DNA of 8,205 bases from an uncultured Sediminicola sp. GTDB lineage: Bacteria; Bacteroidota; Bacteroidia; Flavobacteriales; Flavobacteriaceae. The stretch lies in the NCBI GenBank assembly GCA_938039345.1, contig CALHVB010000033.1, forward strand, positions 1 to 8,205, read 5' to 3'. A model generated the notes under the pieces. That model searched no databases and was not told where the DNA came from. It saw nothing but the letters and a program-made list of their open reading frames with translations. This document shows, piece by piece, positions 1-7,828 of the stretch (position 1 is the stretch's first letter; each line of letters starts with the position of its first letter). The position numbers and the translations under genes were made by a program.

Positions 1-360
1 ATCTTCTCCCAATGTAAGTCCCGCGTGAGATGCACAAATTTTAACGTTCTTGTCGGAGTAAGCGATAGATTGTCTTATTTGATCATAAACTCTACCTGTA
101 GAAAAGTTAGCAAAAGTACCAGTAAAAGGTATTTTACCTCCAATAGTTAAACCAGCAGCAATACCAATCATATTAGCTTCTGCAATTCCTATTTGGAAAA
201 AACGCTCTGGGTTTTCATCTATAAAGGTTTGTATTTTTAAAGAACCAATTAAATCCGCACATAAAGAAACAACATTAGGATTTGTTCTTCCTAATTCTGT
301 CATTCCTGCACCAAATCCACTACGTGTATCTTTACTACCTTGATCTATATATTTTTTCAT
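1..360 (-). CDS. transketolase, C-terminal subunit (partial, N-terminal 120 residues)
   Basis: The reading frame starts at an ATG at 358-360 and stays open to the left window edge, so the 3' part of the gene is missing. The 120 visible residues are the start of the pyrimidine-binding domain of transketolase. Residues 57-71 ([15 protein letters not shown]) hold Glu61, matching the catalytic glutamate that activates thiamine diphosphate, and residues 111-120 ([10 protein letters not shown]) match the conserved substrate-binding histidine segment (T-H-D-S-x-G-x-G-E-D in full-length enzymes). In split transketolases this subunit pairs with the N-terminal subunit encoded just upstream; together they move two-carbon ketol units in the non-oxidative pentose phosphate pathway in the cytoplasm. 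The start lies 29 bp after the stop of the N-terminal subunit gene, which fits one operon. A 1-deoxyxylulose-5-phosphate synthase is a related alternative, but the two-gene arrangement favours transketolase. Confidence 0.93.
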   Translation of the reverse strand, partial: MKKYIDQGSKDTRSGFGAGMTELGRTNPNVVSLCADLIGSLKIQTFIDENPERFFQIGIAEANMIGIAAGLTIGGKIPFTGTFANFSTGRVYDQIRQSIAYSDKNVKICASHAGLTLGED

Positions 361-389
361 CTTTGTAATTTCTTTTTGTAAATGTGCTA

Positions 390-1238
390 TTAATAATCGC
401 CTAAAGTTTCTGGGTTTTGTGCAAATGCAGTAGCTAATTGCTCATCGTTAGGAGCTTTACCATGCCACGCATGTGTATGCATCATAAAATCTACACCATT
501 ACCCATCATAGTATACAACAATACACAAACAGGTTTTCCTTTTCCTGTTCTGCTTTTTGCATCTTTATAGCCTTCTAAAATAGCTTCAAGATCGTTTCCT
601 TCTTTAATTTCTAAAACATCCCAACCAAAAGCTTCAAATTTAGCTTTAAGGTCTCCCATGTTTAAAACAGTATCGGTAGAACCATCAATCTGTTGTCCAT
701 TTAAATCAATTGTAGCAATTAAATTATCTACCTTCTTTGCAGAAGCATACATAATAGATTCCCAGTTCTGACCTTCTTGTAATTCTCCATCACCATGTAA
801 AGAATAAACAAGTTTATTATCGTTATTTAATTTCTTTGCTTGTGCTGCACCTAAAGCTACAGACATACCTTGACCAAGAGATCCAGAAGCAATACGCACA
901 CCTGGTAAACCTTCATGGGTAGTTGGGTGTCCTTGTAAACGAGAATCTAAAAGTCTAAAGGTGTTTAATTCGTCTATTGGAAAATATCCTCTCCTAGCCA
1001 ATACGCTATAAAAAACAGGAGAAATGTGTCCGTTAGATAAAAAGAATAAATCTTCATCTTTTCCATCCATATCGAACTCACCATCCTTAAGTTCCATGAT
1101 TTCATTGTATAAGCTTACTAAAAATTCTGTACAACCTAAAGATCCTCCAGGGTGACCAGAGTTTACTTTGTGTACCATTCGCAAAATATCTCTACGAACT
1201 TGTATCGTTAAATCCTGTAATTCTTGCAGTTTTGGCAT
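390..1238 (-). CDS. transketolase, N-terminal subunit
   Basis: This 282-residue protein is the thiamine-diphosphate-binding half of a split transketolase (EC 2.2.1.1). Visible motifs are GHPGGSLG (residues 28-35, His29), SNGH (68-71, His71), LQGHP (101-105, His104), and the cofactor motif GDG at 149-151 followed 28 residues later by Asn180 (DLNG), which binds magnesium and the diphosphate. HAWHGKAP (256-263) matches the substrate-contacting histidine near the end of this domain. The protein stops where the pyrimidine domain would begin in a full-length enzyme, and that domain is encoded by the next gene downstream, so this is a natural split rather than a truncation. The complex acts in the non-oxidative pentose phosphate pathway. 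A Bacteroidetes-type promoter lies about 25 bp upstream of the start. The ATG is well placed, because the family usually begins just before the first conserved helix. Confidence 0.95.
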   Translation of the reverse strand: MPKLQELQDLTIQVRRDILRMVHKVNSGHPGGSLGCTEFLVSLYNEIMELKDGEFDMDGKDEDLFFLSNGHISPVFYSVLARRGYFPIDELNTFRLLDSRLQGHPTTHEGLPGVRIASGSLGQGMSVALGAAQAKKLNNDNKLVYSLHGDGELQEGQNWESIMYASAKKVDNLIATIDLNGQQIDGSTDTVLNMGDLKAKFEAFGWDVLEIKEGNDLEAILEGYKDAKSRTGKGKPVCVLLYTMMGNGVDFMMHTHAWHGKAPNDEQLATAFAQNPETLGDY

Positions 1239-1263
1239 TTTTCTTATATTATTAAGTAAGCCA

Positions 1264-1294
1264 CAAATTTAACTGCTATCTTTTGTCTATACAA
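1264..1294 (-). promoter_or_regulatory. predicted promoter of the transketolase operon
   Basis: On the minus strand TAAATTTG (complement of 1264-1271) matches the Bacteroidetes -7 box TAnnTTTG exactly, and a TTG (complement of 1292-1294) lies 20 nt upstream, inside the spacing known for the -33 box. Transcription would start near 1257-1259, leaving a short leader of about 20 nt. The prediction rests on motif matching only. Confidence 0.6.
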
Positions 1295-1300
1295 GGCTAT

Positions 1301-1335
1301 TTTGTTATATTTTAACTCATTTTAAGGTAATTTTG
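1301..1335 (+). promoter_or_regulatory. predicted promoter of the tgt operon
   Basis: TTTG at 1301-1304 and TAATTTTG at 1328-1335 fit the Bacteroidetes -33 and -7 boxes with a 23-nt spacer, at the long end of the accepted range. The start site would be near 1340, giving a leader of 45-65 nt. A second exact TAnnTTTG match (TATATTTG, 1381-1388) lies closer to the gene but has no TTTG at the right distance upstream. Either could be used. Confidence 0.45.
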
Positions 1336-1406
1336 TAGAACTTTATTTTTTCCTTAAGTACATTATGCTAAGGAGTTGATTATATTTGCGCACTTATATT
1401 TACGAT

Positions 1407-2537
1407 TTGAAATTTACCATAAAAAAAACAGACCCTAATAGTAAAGCTCGTGCTTCTGAAATGATAACAGATCACGGTAAAATTGAAACTCCAATTTTTA
1501 TGCCTGTGGGTACTGTGGCTTCTGTAAAAGGAGTACATCAGCGAGAATTAAAAGAAGATATTAATCCAGATATTATACTCGGAAATACCTATCACCTTTA
1601 TTTGCGTCCTAAAACAAATATAATAGAAGCGGCAGGTGGTTTGCATAAGTTTATGGGTTGGGATCGTAATATTTTAACAGATAGTGGTGGTTACCAAGTA
1701 TATTCTTTATCTGGGAGAAGAAAAATAAAAGAAGAAGGCGTAAAGTTTAAATCGCATATAGATGGTTCTTACCATGTATTTACACCAGAAAATGTAATGG
1801 AAATTCAACGTGTTATCGGAGCTGATATTATTATGGCTTTTGATGAGTGTACACCGTATCCTTGCGATTATAATTATGCAAAACGTTCTATGCATATGAC
1901 GCATAGATGGTTAGAACGTTGTATTACACATTTAGAAAAACTACCTTTTAAATACGATTATGCTCAAACTTTTTTCCCTATAGTTCAAGGATCAACCTAT
2001 AAAGATTTAAGAAAACAATCAGCAGAATATATTGCGGGTGTAGGAGCAGAAGGAAACGCTATTGGCGGACTATCTGTAGGAGAGCCAGCAGAGGAAATGT
2101 ATGCCATGACAGAGGTGGTTTGCGATGTATTGCCAGAAGATAAGCCTAGATATTTAATGGGAGTTGGTACGCCTATTAATATTTTAGAAAATATTGCATT
2201 GGGTATAGATATGTTCGATTGTGTAATGCCTACTAGAAATGCCCGTAACGGTATGTTATTTACAGCGCACGGTACCATTAATATAAAAAATAAAAAGTGG
2301 GAGAACGATTTTTCTGCTATTGATGATATGGGAATTACGTTTGTAGATACCGAATATTCTAAAGCCTATTTAAGACACCTATTTGCTGCTAATGAATATT
2401 TAGGAAAACAAATAGCCACCATACACAACCTTGGATTTTATTTATGGTTGACTCGTGAAGCAAGAAAGCATATTTTAGCAGGAGATTTTTATGAATGGAA
2501 AAATATAATGGTAAAGCAAATGGATAAAAGATTATAA
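1407..2537 (+). CDS. tgt: queuine tRNA-ribosyltransferase (tRNA-guanine transglycosylase)
   Basis: Tgt exchanges guanine at position 34 of tRNAs with GUN anticodons for the queuosine precursor preQ1. The protein shows the TIM-barrel signature throughout. With numbering from the upstream TTG at 1386, Asp99 in TDSGGYQ (98-104) matches the general base, Asp278 in FDCVMPTRNARNG (277-289) matches the nucleophile, and GGLSVGEP (227-234) forms part of the substrate pocket. The frame has an in-frame TGA at 1377-1379 and no ATG near the start. I place the start at TTG 1407, which gives 376 residues beginning MKFTIKKTDP, the usual beginning and length in Flavobacteriaceae; TTG 1386 adds seven residues and has an AAGGAG 10 nt upstream. 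An oddity is that the zinc-binding CxCxxC motif is absent: the expected segment reads MGITFVDTEYSKAYL (315-329), with only the final histidine of IHN (346-348) kept. The stop overlaps the next ATG by 1 nt. Confidence 0.95.
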   Translation: MKFTIKKTDPNSKARASEMITDHGKIETPIFMPVGTVASVKGVHQRELKEDINPDIILGNTYHLYLRPKTNIIEAAGGLHKFMGWDRNILTDSGGYQVYSLSGRRKIKEEGVKFKSHIDGSYHVFTPENVMEIQRVIGADIIMAFDECTPYPCDYNYAKRSMHMTHRWLERCITHLEKLPFKYDYAQTFFPIVQGSTYKDLRKQSAEYIAGVGAEGNAIGGLSVGEPAEEMYAMTEVVCDVLPEDKPRYLMGVGTPINILENIALGIDMFDCVMPTRNARNGMLFTAHGTINIKNKKWENDFSAIDDMGITFVDTEYSKAYLRHLFAANEYLGKQIATIHNLGFYLWLTREARKHILAGDFYEWKNIMVKQMDKRL

Positions 2538-3619
2538 TGTTAACCATTCTAGATAAATACATACTTAAAAGATATTTAGCCACATTTGGGGTAATGTTAA
2601 TGCTGTTTGTTCCTATTGGGATATTAGCAAACCTTGCCGAACAAATATCTAAAATGATAGATAACGAAGCTCCTTTAAACGAGATAGTTGTTTACTATTC
2701 TAATTTCGTTATTTATTTAGGAAGTCTTTTGTTCCCTATATTCTTATTTTTATCAGTAATATTCTTTACGTCTAAACTCGCTAATAATACCGAGATTGTA
2801 GCTATTTTAAGTTCCGGAGTATCTTATGGTAGGTTTTTAAGACCGTATTTAATAGGGGCTTCTATTGTAGCTATTTTAATGTTTTTTATGGGGATGTTTA
2901 TAGTACCCTATGCTAGTATTGGCTATAACGAGTTTCAATATAAATACCTTAAAAAGAATAGAAAAAACATAGAAACAAAAAATATATTTAATCAGTTAAA
3001 TGAGACTGATTTTTTATACGTTAGTAGTTTTGTGCCCGATAGAAAAGTAGGTAATAATTTTACTTTAGAACATTTTAAGGAGGATAACACATTAGATTAT
3101 AGAATATCCGCAGCTAGCATACGTTGGATAGAAAAAGATTCTATTTACAGGTTAACAAATTACGAAAAACGTACTTTGGTTAATGATGTAGAGCAAGTAG
3201 AAAAAAAACGAAAATTAGATACAGTATTTAATTTTAAGATTGATGAACTAGCAGAGTTATCCTATGTAGCAGAAACGAAGAACCTTTTTGAGTTAAATGA
3301 GTTTATAGATAAGCAACGAAAAAAAGGAGCCTCTAATATTAACACCTACGTTTTAGTAAAGTACAAACGTTGGGCATTACCCATAACAGCATTTATACTT
3401 ACCATTATAGCTGTTGCCGTATCTGCGCAAAAGCGAAGAGGGGGTATGGGGTTAAATTTAGCTTTTGGTATTGTTGTAGCTTTTGTATATATCTTTTTTG
3501 ATAAAGTTTTTGGAACCTTAGCAGAACAGTCTGGGTTTTCACCATTATTAGCAGTAATTATACCTAATGTGGTTTTTGGTTTAGTAGGATTGTATTTGTT
3601 GCAAAATGCCAAACGTTAA
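2537..3619 (+). CDS. LptF/LptG-family permease of the LPS export ABC transporter
   Basis: This 360-residue protein matches the YjgP/YjgQ (LptF/LptG) family, whose members form the membrane part of the LptB2FG transporter that extracts lipopolysaccharide from the inner membrane for passage to the outer membrane. The layout is typical: the starting segment LDKYILKRYLATF (5-17), three hydrophobic segments at about 13-33, 55-78 and 104-125, a hydrophilic periplasmic domain from about 126 to 277 where the jellyroll fold is expected, then three more hydrophobic segments at about 278-298, 305-325 and 336-355. TEIVAILSSGVSYGRFLRP (85-103) is the cytoplasmic coupling region that contacts the ATPase. 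The ATG shares one base with the tgt stop (TAATG), so translational coupling is likely. Whether this paralogue works as LptF or LptG cannot be told from sequence alone, so I give no symbol. Confidence 0.9.
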   Translation: MLTILDKYILKRYLATFGVMLMLFVPIGILANLAEQISKMIDNEAPLNEIVVYYSNFVIYLGSLLFPIFLFLSVIFFTSKLANNTEIVAILSSGVSYGRFLRPYLIGASIVAILMFFMGMFIVPYASIGYNEFQYKYLKKNRKNIETKNIFNQLNETDFLYVSSFVPDRKVGNNFTLEHFKEDNTLDYRISAASIRWIEKDSIYRLTNYEKRTLVNDVEQVEKKRKLDTVFNFKIDELAELSYVAETKNLFELNEFIDKQRKKGASNINTYVLVKYKRWALPITAFILTIIAVAVSAQKRRGGMGLNLAFGIVVAFVYIFFDKVFGTLAEQSGFSPLLAVIIPNVVFGLVGLYLLQNAKR

Positions 3620-4505
3620 ACTAAAAAATCACCTTCATTTACATTTTCTAGTATTTATCTGGGGATTCACCGCCGTTCTAGGAAAACTAATAACTATAGC
3701 GGCATTGCCCTTAGTATGGTATCGTATGCTTATGGCTACGGTAATTATCTTCTTTTTTATAGGTTTTAAAAAGTATTCTTTAAAAGTCATAAACCCTAAG
3801 ACCATTGGGCTGCTAATACTAGCAGGTATTTTAATAGCATTGCATTGGCTTACTTTTTTTATGGCTATAAAAATATCTAACGTGTCCATTGCTTTAGCAA
3901 CCATGTCTACAGGAGCATTTTTTACGGCCTTATTAGAGCCTATATGGTATGGCAGAAAAATGATTTGGTACGAGGTTGTTTTTGGTTTGGTAGTAATAGC
4001 AGGCTTATATCTTATTTTTAGTGTAGAAACCTCCTATGTTATGGGTATTATTATAGCCTTAATTTCTGCTTTTTTAGTAGCCCTATTTTCTTTAATAAAC
4101 GGAAAATTAACGCACCAGCTAAAACCATCGGTAATTTCTTTTTATGAAATAGCTAGTGGAGTAGTATTTTTATCGCTTTACCTCCTTTTTAAAGGCGATT
4201 TCTCAATGACTTTTTTTCAGTTATCGGTAAACGATTTTATTTATATTTTCATCCTAGCATCTGCCTGTACAGCCTATGCGTTTATTGCTTCTGTTAAGAT
4301 AATGCAGTATTTAAGCCCGTATACTGTAATGTTAACTATAAATTTAGAACCAGTTTATGGTATTATACTAGCCTTTATCTTTATTGGCGAAAGTGAAAAA
4401 ATGAGCCCTTTATTTTATGTAGGAGCATTACTTATTTTAAGTACTGTAGTAGCAAATGGTGTTTTAAAGAATAAAAACGTATTAAAAAAACGAAGAAGGA
4501 TATAG
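3606..4505 (+). CDS. EamA/DMT-family transporter
   Basis: This 299-residue protein is a drug/metabolite transporter superfamily permease with two EamA repeats, at roughly residues 10-140 and 145-285, and about ten predicted membrane helices. Each repeat ends in the family pattern of a conserved Glu-Pro in the fourth-fifth helix region: EPIWYG (111-116) in the first and LEPVYG (247-252) in the second. The tail NKNVLKKRRRI is strongly basic and likely cytoplasmic. The substrate cannot be predicted; family members export amino acids, metabolites or drugs. The ATG lies inside the end of the LptF/LptG gene (14-bp overlap, different frame), which indicates co-transcription. This neighbour relation is common in flavobacteria as far as I recall, but I infer no functional link to LPS export. 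The frame ends with TAG and then 57 bp of spacer before accA. Confidence 0.88.
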   Translation: MPNVKLKNHLHLHFLVFIWGFTAVLGKLITIAALPLVWYRMLMATVIIFFFIGFKKYSLKVINPKTIGLLILAGILIALHWLTFFMAIKISNVSIALATMSTGAFFTALLEPIWYGRKMIWYEVVFGLVVIAGLYLIFSVETSYVMGIIIALISAFLVALFSLINGKLTHQLKPSVISFYEIASGVVFLSLYLLFKGDFSMTFFQLSVNDFIYIFILASACTAYAFIASVKIMQYLSPYTVMLTINLEPVYGIILAFIFIGESEKMSPLFYVGALLILSTVVANGVLKNKNVLKKRRRI

Positions 4506-4524
4506 TGTTCCTTGTTTAATGTTT

Positions 4525-4532
4525 TATATTTG
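4525..4532 (+). promoter_or_regulatory. predicted -7 promoter box upstream of accA
   Basis: TATATTTG is an exact match to the Bacteroidetes TAnnTTTG box, 30 bp before the accA ATG. No TTG lies at the proper 17-23 nt distance upstream (a TTG at 4512-4514 is only 10 nt away), so the promoter may be weak or accA may also be read from the upstream operon. Confidence 0.4.
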
Positions 4533-4562
4533 TCTGCTAATAGATATTAAAATAATTCATAC

Positions 4563-5516
4563 ATGGAGTATTTGGATTTTGAACTTCCTATTAAAGAGCT
4601 AGAAGAGCAGTTAAATAAATGTGCTATTATTGGCGAGGAAAGTGATGTTGATGTTTCTGAAACTTGTAAGCAAATAGAGAAGAAACTAGCAGATACACGT
4701 AAAGATATATATAAAAACCTTACTGCTTGGCAGCGCGTACAATTGTCTAGGCATCCTAATAGACCCTATACATTAGATTATATTAATGCAATGTGCGAAG
4801 GAACATTTTTAGAACTTTTCGGGGATAGAAATGTAAAGGATGATAAGGCTATGATTGGTGGTTTGGGTAAAATCGGCAATCAAAGTTATATGTTTGTTGG
4901 TCACCAAAAAGGATACAATACCAAAACAAGACAGTACCGTAACTTTGGAATGGCTAATCCAGAAGGATATCGTAAAGCATTACGCTTAATGAAATCTGCC
5001 GAAAAATTTGGAGTACCAGTAGTTTGTTTGGTAGATACACCTGGCGCTTATGCAGGTATAGAAGCAGAAGAAAGAGGGCAAGGAGAAGCTATAGCTCGTA
5101 ATATATTAGAGATGACTCGTTTAAAAGTGCCTATTATAGTAGTTATTATAGGAGAAGGAGCATCTGGAGGAGCATTAGGTATAGGAGTAGGAGATAAAGT
5201 ATTAATGCTAGAGAATACATGGTATTCTGTAATATCTCCAGAATCTTGTTCATCTATATTATGGAGAAGCTGGGAATACAAAGAACAAGCAGCAGAATCA
5301 TTAAAATTAACATCTGTAGATATGAAAAAACAGAAGTTAATAGATGAGATTGTTAAAGAACCTTTAGGAGGAGCACATACCAATAGAGAAAAAACTTTTA
5401 AAACAGTAAAAGATAAGATTACGAGTCATTATAACGAATTAAAAAAGTTATCACCAAAAGAACTGGTAGAATCTCGTATGAATAAATATTCAGAAATGGG
5501 AGTCTTTAATGGCTAA
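4563..5516 (+). CDS. accA: acetyl-CoA carboxylase carboxyltransferase, alpha subunit
   Basis: AccA joins AccD in the carboxyltransferase half of acetyl-CoA carboxylase, which moves the carboxyl group from carboxybiotin on AccB to acetyl-CoA to make malonyl-CoA, the first committed step of fatty-acid synthesis in the cytoplasm. At 317 residues it has the normal family length. The N-terminal 55 residues are the charged helical region. Conserved segments follow: [12 protein letters not shown] (63-74), LFGDR (85-89), GGLG (99-102), DTPGAYAG (158-165), and [12 protein letters not shown] (197-208), the crotonase-fold glycine-rich loop forming an oxyanion hole, then ISPE (224-227). No zinc ribbon is present, as expected, since that belongs to AccD. 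The ATG at 4563 fits the family start. The gene is followed at once by a strong terminator, so it ends a transcription unit. I see nothing unusual in it. Confidence 0.97.
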   Translation: MEYLDFELPIKELEEQLNKCAIIGEESDVDVSETCKQIEKKLADTRKDIYKNLTAWQRVQLSRHPNRPYTLDYINAMCEGTFLELFGDRNVKDDKAMIGGLGKIGNQSYMFVGHQKGYNTKTRQYRNFGMANPEGYRKALRLMKSAEKFGVPVVCLVDTPGAYAGIEAEERGQGEAIARNILEMTRLKVPIIVVIIGEGASGGALGIGVGDKVLMLENTWYSVISPESCSSILWRSWEYKEQAAESLKLTSVDMKKQKLIDEIVKEPLGGAHTNREKTFKTVKDKITSHYNELKKLSPKELVESRMNKYSEMGVFNG

Positions 5517-5540
5517 CACCTACTTTTAGGTTAAAGTTTT

Positions 5541-5573
5541 AAAAACTGGAGTGTAAAAGCTCCAGTTTTTTTT
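5541..5573 (+). terminator. intrinsic terminator after accA
   Basis: An 11-bp perfect stem (AAAAACTGGAG at 5541-5551 with CTCCAGTTTTT at 5560-5570) encloses an 8-nt loop and runs into an uninterrupted stretch of eight T (5566-5573). It starts 24 bp after the accA stop. On the minus strand the A-run side also gives a T-run, so it could act in both directions, though only plus-strand genes face it. Confidence 0.92.
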
Positions 5574-5575
5574 CG

Positions 5576-5631
5576 TTATCAACATAATTTTGTAACTTAT
5601 TAACAATCAAATGTTAACCAACTGTGGATAT
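5576..5631 (+). promoter_or_regulatory. dnaB leader with candidate -7 box and two DnaA-box-like 9-mers
   Basis: TAATTTTG at 5585-5592 is an exact TAnnTTTG box, although its -33 region falls in the terminator and lacks a TTG. It is flanked by TTATCAACA (5576-5584) and TGTGGATAT (5623-5631, read on the minus strand as ATATCCACA); each differs by one base from the DnaA consensus TTATnCACA. Between them, TTAACA (5600-5605) and TGTTAA (5612-5617) form an inverted repeat with a 6-nt spacer that could be an operator. The rest of the 168-bp leader, to 5684, shows nothing else recognisable. Confidence 0.35.
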
Positions 5632-5684
5632 CGTAGTTGTTCATTTTTAAGTTAGCAAACACATAATTGTATACCTTAGCATAG

Positions 5685-7229
5685 ATGGAAAATGTAAAAC
5701 CTGTTATTGGTCAAAAAGTAAACAAACCTGCTGTAATTAGTCTCGAAAGAGGTAAGATACCTCCTCAAGCTATTGATTTAGAGGAAGTTGTGTTAGGTGC
5801 TATGATGATTGATAAAAAAGGGGTGGATGAAGTAATAGATATATTACATCCAGATGTTTTTTATAAAGATGCCCATAGATTTATTTATGAAGCCATCTTT
5901 AAATTATTCGAAAGCTCAGAACCAATAGACTTATTAACCGTTTCTTCGCAATTAAAGAGAGATGGAAAAATAGAAGCTATTGGCGGGGATTATTATTTGG
6001 TGCAGTTAACCCAAAAAGTAGCCTCATCGGCGCATATAGAATTCCATGCTAGGATAATACTTCAGAAATATATACAACGTAGTCTTATAAAAATTTCGAA
6101 TGAAATTATACAAGACGCCTATGATGAAGGTACCGATGTTTTTGATTTATTAGATGGTGCCGAATCTAAGTTATACGATGTAACGCAAGGCAATTTAAAA
6201 CGTTCTGCAGAAACAGCTCAGAACTTAGTAATTCAGGCAAAAAAGAGAATAGAAGAAATAGCAGGGAAAGAAGGACTCAGTGGTATCCCCTCTGGTTTTG
6301 ATAAGCTAGATAAATTAACCTCGGGTTGGCAGCCCAGTGATTTAATTATTGTTGCAGCACGTCCTGGTATGGGTAAAACAGCACTTACCTTATCTATGGC
6401 ACGTAATATGGCAGTAAATTCGGGGTCACCAGTAGCATTCTTTTCATTAGAGATGTCATCAGTACAATTAATTACCCGTTTAATATCTTCTGAAACAGGA
6501 TTATCATCAGAAAAATTAAGAACAGGAAAATTAGAAAAACACGAGTGGGAACAATTAAATGTAAAAGTAAAAGCATTAGAAAAAGCCCCTTTGTTTATAG
6601 ATGATACCCCATCTTTATCCATTTTTGACCTAAGAGCCAAAGCAAGGCGTCTGGCCTCTCAGCATGGTATAAAAATGATAATGATAGATTATTTGCAGTT
6701 AATGACCGCTGGCGGTAGCCAAAAAGGAGGAGGAAATAGGGAGCAAGAAATCTCTACCATTTCTAGAAACCTTAAAGCCTTGGCAAAAGAATTAAATGTA
6801 CCAGTAATTGCACTTTCTCAGTTATCGCGTGCGGTAGAAACACGTGGTGGTACCAAAAGACCTGTACTATCAGATTTAAGGGAATCTGGAGCCATTGAGC
6901 AAGATGCCGATATTGTATCTTTTATATACAGACCAGAATATTATAAGATAGATGAGTGGGATGATGATGAACGTTCGCCAACAGCAGGGCAAGGAGAGTT
7001 TATTGTGGCTAAGCACAGAAATGGTGGCTTAGAAAATATTAGGCTTAAATTTATTGGTAACCTTGGTAAGTTTGATAATTTAGAAGAATTCGATTCTCCT
7101 TTTGAGTTCCAATCTAAAATGAATGATGGTGAAGAAAACCCCTTTGCAACAAATAATTTACCTAGTGCAGACGAGGCCTTTGGTAGTTCTATGAATACAT
7201 CTGAGGATGATAGTGATGTGCCTTTTTAA
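5685..7229 (+). CDS. dnaB: replicative DNA helicase DnaB
   Basis: DnaB is the hexameric 5'-3' helicase that opens the replication fork and recruits primase. The 514-residue protein has the N-terminal domain (about 24-125, starting PPQAIDLEEVVLGAMM), a linker helix, and the RecA-type motor domain (about 198-460). Walker A is ARPGMGKT (225-232, Lys231), SLEM (254-257) holds the catalytic Glu256, Walker B is MIMIDYLQL (331-339, Asp335), motif H4 is ALSQLSRAVE (376-385), and VAKHRNGG (441-448) carries the arginine-finger and beta-hairpin region. There is no intein and no frameshift. After about residue 465 comes a low-complexity, acidic tail of some 50 residues ending DDSDVPF, much like the tip of SSB. 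The ATG at 5685 gives a typical length with an N-terminal extension of about 25 residues. No GC-rich terminator follows; the next structure is the repeat array. Confidence 0.97.
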   Translation: MENVKPVIGQKVNKPAVISLERGKIPPQAIDLEEVVLGAMMIDKKGVDEVIDILHPDVFYKDAHRFIYEAIFKLFESSEPIDLLTVSSQLKRDGKIEAIGGDYYLVQLTQKVASSAHIEFHARIILQKYIQRSLIKISNEIIQDAYDEGTDVFDLLDGAESKLYDVTQGNLKRSAETAQNLVIQAKKRIEEIAGKEGLSGIPSGFDKLDKLTSGWQPSDLIIVAARPGMGKTALTLSMARNMAVNSGSPVAFFSLEMSSVQLITRLISSETGLSSEKLRTGKLEKHEWEQLNVKVKALEKAPLFIDDTPSLSIFDLRAKARRLASQHGIKMIMIDYLQLMTAGGSQKGGGNREQEISTISRNLKALAKELNVPVIALSQLSRAVETRGGTKRPVLSDLRESGAIEQDADIVSFIYRPEYYKIDEWDDDERSPTAGQGEFIVAKHRNGGLENIRLKFIGNLGKFDNLEEFDSPFEFQSKMNDGEENPFATNNLPSADEAFGSSMNTSEDDSDVPF

Positions 7230-7300
7230 GTAACTAAATATTTTTATAATATTTTAATGTTAGCATTAGGTCGTAATTCTTAGCAATCCCAATTGTTTTT
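7230..7300. other. AT-rich spacer between dnaB and the repeat array
   Basis: No gene, and no GC-rich hairpin, is visible here. AAATATT (7236-7242) and AATATTT (7248-7254) could pair as a 7-bp A/T-only stem followed by a short T stretch; this is too weak to call a terminator with confidence. Confidence 0.5.
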
Positions 7301-7394
7301 AATTTATATACTATTGTAAAAGCTATGTTTTTTACGCTAAAAGTATAGTAGGTACACCAATAGTTTTAGAAAATTCTTTTGTTATTTTTAAAAC

Positions 7395-7422
7395 GCTACC
7401 GCTAGTTTGCAACTAGTGGCAG
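7395..7422. repeat. REP-like palindrome, unit 1
   Basis: A 12-bp stem (CTACCGCTAGTT with AACTAGTGGCAG) closes on a 3-nt TGC loop; the third position is an A/C mismatch and the sixth a G/T wobble. It has 15 G or C in 28 bases, well above its AT-rich surroundings. Although the first half of this unit is decayed, the palindrome is intact and identical to units 2, 3 and 5. Confidence 0.85.
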
Positions 7423-7552
7423 CACAGTATTGTTTAATAAAACTACTAAAGCTAAATCCAATATATCATTCTATAAAAACTATGTTTTTCTTCCTCTTAT
7501 GGTACAGCAGGTAAGTTACTAGTTTTAGATTTTTTTTTATTATTCTTAAAAC

Positions 7553-7580
7553 GCTACCGCTAGTTTGCAACTAGTGGCAG
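7553..7580. repeat. REP-like palindrome, unit 2
   Basis: All 28 bases are identical to the unit 1 palindrome, 158 bp downstream of it, including the same mismatch and wobble positions. Confidence 0.85.
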
Positions 7581-7709
7581 CACAGTATTTTTTTAATAAA
7601 ACCATTAAAGCTAAATACAATATATAATTCTAAAAACTATGTTTTCTTACTCTTATGGCATTACAGGTACGGTACTAGTTTTATAAAATTCTTTTATTGT
7701 TATTAAAAA

Positions 7710-7737
7710 GCTACCGCTAGTTTGCAACTAGTGGCAG
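7710..7737. repeat. REP-like palindrome, unit 3
   Basis: All 28 bases are identical to units 1 and 2, 157 bp after unit 2. The base before it is A instead of C (AAAAAG for AAAACG). Confidence 0.85.
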
Positions 7738-7828
7738 CATAGTATTGTTTAATAGAGCAATTAAATCTAAATCCAATATATAATTCTAAAAACTATGTTT
7801 TCTTATTCTTACGGCATAGCAGGTACGG

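Noticed and set aside
390..1238. Truncated or broken transketolase
   Set aside because: The 282-residue length is short for transketolase, but the missing domain is encoded directly downstream in a separate frame with its own ATG, matching the known two-subunit form.
1340..1385. preQ1 riboswitch in the tgt leader
   Set aside because: It would make sense next to a queuosine gene, but I find neither the short pseudoknot pattern nor the conserved A-rich tail of the class I element, only a 6-bp hairpin.
1997..2278. Antisense open frames on the minus strand inside tgt, the permease genes, accA and dnaB
   Set aside because: They lie opposite strongly conserved coding sequence, have no family resemblance, and have low-complexity compositions typical of the complement of AT-rich genes.
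3606..3619. Frameshift between the LptF/LptG gene and the EamA gene
   Set aside because: The overlap joins two complete, unrelated membrane proteins with normal ends, so it is an ordinary operon overlap rather than a sequencing error or fusion.
7236..7255. dnaB terminator
   Set aside because: The only hairpin close to the stop is made entirely of A-T pairs with a short T stretch, which is expected by chance in such AT-rich sequence. The REP hairpins further on lack a following T-run on the plus strand.
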